Of a DNA stretch of 64,000 nt, positions 53,101 through 62,100 are shown piece after piece. The position numbers and the translations under genes are program-made. Origin of the DNA: Archilochus colubris (taxonomy: Eukaryota; Chordata; Aves; Apodiformes; Trochilidae). Location of the stretch: positions 21,249,158-21,313,157 of the forward strand of contig CM041097.1 of NCBI GenBank assembly GCA_023079485.1. Reading direction: 5' to 3'. Position 1 is the stretch's first letter; every line of letters begins with the position of its first letter. The notes below the pieces were generated by a model. That model made no database searches. It had not been told where the DNA came from and saw nothing but the letters and a program-made list of their open reading frames with translations.

Positions 53101-56100
53101 ATAGATTATACAGCCTTCCTTGTTAACGAGCAAAATGTCCTTCACTCTTGAGGTCCATTTTCATAGATGGTGAGCCCTGGCCTAAATCTCTCCCTCAGAG
53201 ACTCTCTGAAGCAGTGGTATATTTACTAAACATGTCTTAGCTGCATGCCAACCTCCCCAGCATAATTTTGCTACTAAGAAAGAGCTGGAGAGTTTTATTT
53301 AGATAGCAGATCCCTCAAAACACAGGCTGAAAACTGAGCTGTCTGTTGCTCTCAGGCCAGCATATGCTTGTCCTGTCATTTGGTTATGGTGTAGGAAAAC
53401 ATGAAAAAATGAAATTATCTTTTCCCTGCATCACTGCAATAATTCCTCGTGGTGCTGGTGCTGCTAGGTTCTGTGACCTCAGGCAGCACTAGGAAGATTG
53501 CGTCCAGAATGCTCTTCTCCCCCTCACAAAGACCACCCCTGAACAAAGCATGCCCATTCTTTGGGGTTGTAAAGCTTCTGAGCTCTCCTGCAAGCTTGGT
53601 GTGCATAAATACCTCCTTATCAGAAGGGCAGGGAGGTATGGCAGCTTTTCCTATCAGTTTTCAGAGAGATCTGAGAGGAACTGACACTACTAAGTAAGAA
53701 ACCTCTTTATCTTCATGGTTGTCCTTCCAGCAGGGATTCCCTTTGGACTTAAAAGCACATAAAGGATTTGAGACTCAGCTACCTGGCAGCCTTACCAGGA
53801 AAATGGATGGAGCTCCTGAAATGCTAAAATAATCAAGACCTTGAGGGAAACATCAAGTGTACTGAACTATCAGCGAAGTATTTTCAGGAGAGAAACAGAA
53901 TTCTGTGGCTCTCCTATGGCGTCAGTTTCAGTTCCCAGGTTAAAATTAGAGCTGGCTGCCTTTTGCTTGGCTGAGGCTTTTTTAGTTTAAAAATGAGGTT
54001 TGGCATGATTTAAAAAATTAAGTAGATTTGTGACGTTTGGCTGTGATTAACGTATGAAATAATTCTCCCCTCCCTCCCCCCAAAATTCAGGAAAATCACA
54101 GCCATCTTAATTCAGCAGTTTTTTTGTTTTGTTGGTTTTGGGTTTTTTTTTTATAACTTGGAAATGGAAAGTTCAGAAAAAATGTTGGGAACTAGGGTTC
54201 CTCTTTTTTTTCCCTTGGACTTTCATTCAATTAGGCACACACATTTTATTTCTCACCCAGCCACCAAAGTAATGTTTTTCCTTAGAACTGAAATCAAATG
54301 CCATGATAAATTATTTGTCCAGCACGCTTTAGAGGACTTTTTACATTTCTGTCATCCTATTATATGCTACTCTCACTGTGGCTTTTCACCCTGAGTGTAT
54401 CCACTGTGATTTGGTTTTATTTTGCTGCCATTTTTTGAGTTTTTAAGCCTGACAATGTGAAAGCAGAAAGGTTAAAGGAAAGTTTTTGAGGTGCTCAGTT
54501 TTAGCTCACATATTATCCTTATCTATTTATGGACCACAAGATTTGACTTCAAAGGTTATAATTTTACTGCATGCAGTCCATTACTTCTGAAAGCATGTTT
54601 GCTAAGAAAAAGACCTCCCTGCACTCCTTATAGACAACTCTCAGAACTTGGGTGGCAGTCTGACACCTGAAATATAAGAAGGTCAAGCAGCCTCACTTAT
54701 ATCAGAAACGACAAACTAGCTGTTCTTGAATAGGTCCACCTGCCTGGGGGACCCATCAGAAATGTAGTGGGTTAATACCGGAGGTTTTTTCCCGAATTTA
54801 CTAAACGTATTACAGACATAAGAACAAACTGCCCACAGACTGAAGAGATGGTGAGTTTTGGACATCTGAGAACGGCTGAATGGACAGTGCTGAGCTGATC
54901 CAAGCAACTACCACCTGTCTCAGTTGATGAACATCTAGCTCTATTTCCTCTGAGAAGTCTGAGGGACATTCTTGTGATACTTATAAAGCTGGTGCAGCTT
55001 GAGTTAGTCAAAGCACCAAAAGATGTTCTCTGATGATGGGGCTAAATCTGCTGGCTCTAGGCCCTGGAGGATAGCATCTGATTATCCTGCCAATAAGTCT
55101 AGTGAAAGGATCCTTTTATAAGCTCTTTATAAGCAGTCTTGGCAAAGCAGACAGGCTTCTTAAATATGTTCTTCCATCCATTAAGTCTAGTAGGTTGATT
55201 AAGATAAAATTATTTGTTGTATGCCATTGAACAGCAAATCTTTAACATTATTTTTACTTTAACCCCCCTTGGGTGCTGTAAAAGAAGAATTCTTGTAGAC
55301 TAATTTACAACATGCTATCTGTTACAAATAACATCACTGGGTAGCACAACAAACTGTAAATAACTAGATTAGGATTTCATTTAAAATGCAATAGTGCTCT
55401 GTTGCTTTTGTTACAGATCTGATCTAGAGCTGCACCCCCTACCACTGAGCAGTGGATTCTGGAGTGGCTGTAACTGGCAGAACTGTAATGGGCAATCTCT
55501 CATTCAATAAATCTTATCAGTAAGGCTCAGGTGGGGGTGGGAGAACATTCACTGACAGTAAATGACCTGACAGTTTCAAAGGGGATGCATCTTCCAATCT
55601 GCAGTTTCTTCACCCTGACCACAGTACTTGGGTTTCTCTCTGTGGTGCTAGGAATGCTAAATCACACCAATATCAATTCTGTGCCCTTTGAACTACATCT
55701 AGAGCAAATCTGCAATACACAGCAGACTCTCTCCTCGTGTAGTCCCACTGAACTATGTTTCTGATTCATATAATGGAAACAGAGAAGACAAAGAAGTCTG
55801 CGTGGGTTTATAAGCCCTCAGGTCATGAAGATGGCCACATTTACACAGTCCTCCTTCTCTGCTCTGTAATTTGATCAGAAAAGTGGCTGTCAAGAGTGGA
55901 GGCTGCTAAAACCAGCATATGCTGAGGATCCAGGAGAATTTCCTGGGAGGTATATGGAACTGTCATTCCTCCGAAACAAAGACATGGCTGGATCAAGCAT
56001 GTTGAGGCTGAGCAGTGGTTGAGGCTCTGCTGCAATCTGTGTGTGCAGGGTGGTGTAATGCAAAGATGTGTTGGGTGAGCACATTGCCTCCCTGACTACC

Positions 56101-59100
56101 TACACTGTCTCCTCACACCTGCACCCCCATCATGAACCAGGAATAACTGCTCCATGGAATAAGGAAACAGGAGAAGAGTCATGGAGCTGCTGTAAGGTTG
56201 ATATCATCTATTAAAATGTCTCCTAGTCCTCCTTCAGTATCAGTATGACATCACTGATACTGTCCAGAGACACTTCTCAGAGGTACTTGTTTGAAAACCT
56301 CTGCCATCAAAGAGAATTGCTGCTCTGGAAAGACCCCTCTAATGCCTGAAAATGCAAGGTATGCCTGACCTGAGCAGCTTAGACTTATCTCCTGCAGACT
56401 GCTCCCTGTCTCTTAAGCAGCTGGAAGCCTTGCATTAACCACTATCACCTTCTAATTCCCTGTGGCAGTTCAGACAATACTCAAGTAAACAGAAATGAAG
56501 TCATGACTCATGTCAGAGATGGATATGGCTACTGTCAAGAATTTCAATGGGCTGTGAACAGCCTCAAGTCAGGGTACACTAGTGGGATCCTTTGCTCTGC
56601 AGTGAGCTTACAAAATGTTCTTACAAATTTATGCTGCAAAGTGCAACAGCACCTGCAAAGGTGCTGAGGTTTTCTATTGTGTTCACAAGGTCACAAGTGA
56701 AAAGGTCTCTTTTCCTGGTCTTTAATATGTAATGCCTGGCTCTCCTTCCCTCCCCTGTTACAGCATTTTTATGGGACTTCCTCCCATTTACACGTTCCAG
56801 ACTGCAGCATGTGTTCTACATATATGTATAAGCTTAAAAAATAATTTATCTTTCTTTTAAAAAAATTCTCACAGTGCCTATGAGCACCATGTTTCTCCTT
56901 GGCTTAATAGCTGTCAGCAGAATTCCATTTAAGGACCCATAAATGTCTTTAAGGGACTGGAGGCACTTAGTAGACCATTAAGGAAAGTCCCTCTCTTATA
57001 AAGCTTTCCATCTGTGCTACAGGTGCATGCTAGATTAGTATAGGCACAGAGCAGGGGTTTACAGGGCAGATAACCAGGAACAGAGTGGGACCAGCAGCCA
57101 GGATTTGTTTCTCCGAGAAAGCGGAAAGTGCAAAGGATGGGTAACATCTTTCCCAAAAGAACTACCTGAAATCTAGGCTGAATCTATAGCTCACGGTATA
57201 ACTTCCTGCCCAGGTATTGAGAGCCTGCTTTGCCTAGACATGTCTCCAGGTTTAGGCTAGAGTTAACTTGTTAGAGTTTAACCATAGGCTAAACCTCCTC
57301 ACCAGCATCCAGCTCACAGACTGTGGAGACTTAGTGTCTGTGGAGGAATAACCAGCCGAAGGGCCAAGCTCAGCTGCTCATAACTGCATTCAAACAGCCA
57401 GCAATTAGCATCTCTATGTTAATCTTTTGACATCGATAACCTTTGAGACCATTTTGTGTTTAGATGCTGGCACTGTTGTATCAGTCTCTAAGCACATGTG
57501 TGTTCCTGCTTCAGTTTGGCTAAATGACAGGAAAGGTATCACCTGCTTAACACAAATAAACCATGGTTTTTTTTTTCCTGACTTCTCCATCTTCTTGAAG
57601 AAGCACATGGATTGGGAGTGAAACACATTTAAAAAAAAATAGGTTATTGAAGAGGTGATCAGCTTTCTTGATTGTACTAAAGCTGAGAAGCATCAGATAG
57701 GTGCTGTGTATCTTGAAAAGCAGTAGAAAGTCAGAGCCTTGAGAAATAATTCATTTTACAGGCATGAGACTGCAATTTTCAAGACTTATTACCACGAGCC
57801 CGGGTGTAATTGCACAGGGCACTGGAATCCCTACATTGTCTTAAAGAATTCACTTGAGAGTCGAAGTCTTAAGCAAGTCCTGCTGCTGGTTAAGTACAAA
57901 AATCAGAAGTTCTTCCAGCATATATCAATGATCATTTTATGTAGAAGGATATAGGAATGTAAAGGTAACAGCAACATCATCTTCCAGCTCATTTCTTACG
58001 AATATCAAGCACCCCAGTGGGATTAGCTGTGGAACTGCAGGTATACCCTTTTTTTACCTTTCTTCTCCCTATTTTCTTTCCTCTCTGGGTTTTAGCATTT
58101 TAGCAAAAAGGATTGAGATTTATCAAACATAGTAAATCCAAATAATGGACTATTAAGTAGAATGCAAAAAGGGGAAAAGAAATTCTGAGAACACCCAACT
58201 GTGCCATCTTCCTGACCTCACCTAAGCCCTTATAAAAGACTCTCTCCTAAAAGCACTGGAAATGATACTGTGGTAGACTATGAAATGAGTATTTGAGGTA
58301 GCTCTGTCATCCTTTTAGTGTTTATCTCACTGCCGTACACATGGCTGATGCTCTGAACATCAAACTGAGTTAGTGAAGCTATTCTAAGATTTGTGCTAGG
58401 ATACTTAAATTCTAACTCACCAAGATGTGATGAAAATTGAGACAGTAACTTTGGTGAAATTGCTCTGACACAGCTGTTGAGGGTCAAGGCAGTGCTACAG
58501 ATGACAGTGTACTATCCTAGAGCTGTCTTTTGTTCACAACCTGAACAACTGGTTTGTTTCTTTTCACTTTGTAATACAGTTCTTAAGAGAAAAGGATCTA
58601 CAAAGTGACATTTCAGAAGAAAATGAAAATTAAGGCTATGGGGAAACATCAGGGGAATTTTGCCCAATTCCACTTATATGCCAGTATTTCTACACTGTAC
58701 AGAGAGCTAATGATGACCTATATTGTCATACACCCACAGCAGAGTTTAATTATTAATAACAGATAGTTAAATTGTGGTGATACACAATAACTGCCCTTTG
58801 GGGGCAATATTCCCAGTTCTGTTCTGGCAATGGTAATTCTAAGTTATATTTCTATAACACTTTTGTTATTGGACTTTTTCTATAAATGTGATTCCTGATT
58901 AGAAATTTAAATCTATACCACATGGTCTTTCCTTTCAAGCAAGAAAATTAAGCAGTGAATCTTCTCATCTGTCAATTTCTGTAAGCCCCACCCCCACTTC
59001 TGCCTAGTCATACACAGTAGTGGAGGTTCCTGGATTATTATAATCCTTTATAGCAGTCTCACTTTCTTTCCCTGAAATACAAGAAATACAAGAAAAGACT

Positions 59101-62100
59101 TGTACTTGGCCTTTCATCAAAACAGTAGCAATTCCATAATTCATTAGCAGTTGCTAAATACACTGCAGGTGAATGCACCAGTCCATCGGCTCAAGTCTCA
59201 CCTATTGCCAGGGTTTAATCCAACACACTTGTACTCTCAAATGGTACCAGAAAAACCCTAGGATACGAGCAGGCTGGAGTACAAAGTAATCTTTATTCCT
59301 GTGTGGTTGTGGTAGAGCTTTGTTTGATAGTATTCATGTAGAAAGGTTAAATCCGCTGAGAGACATTTTAGGTGGAACTCTTGTAGCTGGAAATAAAATA
59401 TCTATGTCTATACATCATGTATGCTGAATCTATACACATATCTACACATGTATGCATGTATAAATAGGTTCATGTACATGTATGTATTGTACAATGTACT
59501 TTATGACTAGACTACACACTGTTCCTCCAAGTACATTGTGCCATTGAATGTGTATTACCCATTTACATTTCATCAAAAGCTTTTCAGGCATGTCTTTGTC
59601 CAAAACATCCTGACAAATGCAGCAAATAATAGCCATCTCAGCAGCAATGTATGTGTAGCACTGTTTGCCTGATGGTCTTCCCCTCCACCACAGTTATCTT
59701 GATAAAGGGGTTGTTCAGGAGCCTGGCCTTCATTTCTCCCCCAGCAGCATGAAATGCGTGCACAACAGGCAGCAGGCTTTAAAAATTGTGTTCACGCCTT
59801 GACCTTGAGACTTCCTGAACCAGTTTGGATTGGCTCTCTCTCCTTCGAAACAACGGGCTTCCACAGGAAGTTCATAGATGGGCCCAAGTCACAGCAATTG
59901 ACGTAGTTTTAATATTTTTAACTTGGTTCATCAAGAACTACCTACAATGGGCGGTGTTTCATGGACACAATGAACTGGCCAGCTTTTCCAACAGCAAATG
60001 TCAGGGTGCTGGGCACCAGGCAAACCAATGAAAGCTGAGTGAATAATGGTAGCAGCTTCTGCTGAGCACTGCCCAGGGATGCAGCTGTGTGCCTTGCCAA
60101 GCTGCACTGTATCCCACCATGTCCCAGTGTCAGCACCATTGGAGCTCCCAGCACTAGGAAGCCAACGTCGTCAGAGAGCTAAACCTCAGCCTGTGTCCTA
60201 GACCCCTCAGCTTCAGGCTCAGTTGAAGGACTGATGCAATCTCCTTCCTTCATGTGGTACTCAGCTCTCCCACCCCTGCTAGTTCTCACCTTTTGAAAAG
60301 AAAGTACTGTACATTATTCTTGTCATAGAAATGGTTTGCAAGACTCATCCAGTGCTGTTTAAGAAAAGCTCTTTTATGCTCCAAGTCTGAAAATAGCAAG
60401 ATAGATGTGTGAAATGCCCATGTTTTCTTCATTCACATTGACAGGGAGAGGACCAGAAAAAATAAATGTAGCAAAGAAACAGGAGTATTAAAATCTTTAG
60501 AAGGGCAATGGTGGATGAAAATGGACACAAAAACCTTGCTTTTAAGATGTTCTGCACACAACTCGACCAAATGCAGCCGCATTCAAGACAGTCCTTTTCA
60601 TTCGTTTGCTTTGCTTGTTTTCTCATTACCTTTTTAAGATGAAGTTAACAGAAAACACTCTTCTTAACATCTCTGCACTACACCAAAATTCAAAGGTCCT
60701 AAGTGCACTGCTTGTACATAAGAATAAAAAGGACATTTTCTTGTTAAAAATAATCTCATGAAATGGGTTGAGACTTGGTTATTGTTAGCAGTGCATATGA
60801 TTTCAGAAAGGACTTTAGAAATCATCATCTCTGTCAGAGTGGTAACAATAGGCTCAAAAGCAACTTTTAAAATTGTCTAGTCTGATTAGTTCATTATAAG
60901 TCTATACCTAACTGATATACTTTGAAAGATAAATTCTATATATGTTGTAGCTTTGAGAAATTGACAGGAATGAAAAAAATGAAGCAGAACCCCTTCCAGC
61001 AAACAGACTGTCTTTTCATTCAGTCAAAAAGTCAGAAACCTCTTTCTTACTGAAGAACAAAGTAAGCTCTTCCCACTCCCACAAGCCACAAAAATTAAAC
61101 CCATTGGATAAACCAAATTTTTTTAAATATCCTTCAGTTTGTATCTGTAAACCATCGGACCAAGATCCACTGGACTTGATACTATACATTTACAAGGCAG
61201 AGTTTCTTTAGTGTCTTTTTTTTTCACTAATAAAGGCTTATGTTTTATTCCTTCAATCTTTCTTAGTAAGCATGTCCTGAGAGGGGTTATAAGCCACGGA
61301 GGATCTGCCTATGATACCTAGTAGGGGACGCCTTGCCTGGCTGGCCAAGGCTAGCAGGTCTTACACAGTAATTTGTTACAGTACCTTTCTGTTTCCTGGT
61401 CTGTGGTTTGCTGCTTGTTCTCAAAGCCAGTGAAGCTGCTCATGTCCACATAGCCATCATTCTCATTAGCAGCAGATAATGCCCTGCTGGGATCTTCAAA
61501 AAACTCAGTAAATGTTCCTGCTCTGGTGGATCTTCTAGGAGGAATTTGTATGTTTTCATAGTCAGAGCTCATAGCAGGAATGTTCTCATAGTCAGATGTG
61601 TCAGCATTGGGAAAAGAAATGGACCTAGGTTTTGTTAATGGGAGTGGCATGAAAGGAGGTCTGGACCGGTCTTCGAAGGACTCTACCCTTGACACGCTCC
61701 TGCTGAAGGACTTGGGTGTTCCTTTTCTTTTACCGTCCTTATAGAAAAGAATAGCTGAGGGAGACTCAGCTGCACGGAGCTTCCCCACATGTGATTTTAG
61801 TTGAGGTGAGCTACTGAGGCTCCTTCTGTCCAGGTCCACCAGCCTTGGAGGCCCATGATAGCTAGACTCAGATGAGGACCTTGAAGAGGAAACATTAACA
61901 TCTATGTGGACTTTACTTTCAGTTTTCTTCTTGAATTTTAGAGTGAGGAACCTCTTAAAGGAAGATTTCTTTTTCTTGGAATACTTATCAGGTGAGTCAT
62001 TCTCTATCAAAAGGGAGGGGGAACTTTTAGTGATTGGCTTTTTGGTGATGTAGGCAAGTTCAAAAGGAGGTGGTATATCAACAACTGAGGATGGGGTAGA

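Larger units (their letters stand above)
47656..61384 (-). other. FGD5: FGD5 intron 1
   Basis: 13.7 kb, the largest intron. Mostly featureless AT-rich sequence. Visible items: a GC-richer patch with ETS/FOX/GATA motifs (50030-50345), T/G homopolymer runs near 54117-54153 and TATG/CATG-rich simple sequence at 59400-59480. Confidence 0.85.

Noticed and set aside
61351..61384. Continuation of FGD5 exon 1 to the in-frame stop at the end of the open frame
   Set aside because: The last 11 residues lie past a GT donor and have no place in the family; splicing at 61385 joins in phase to exon 2.
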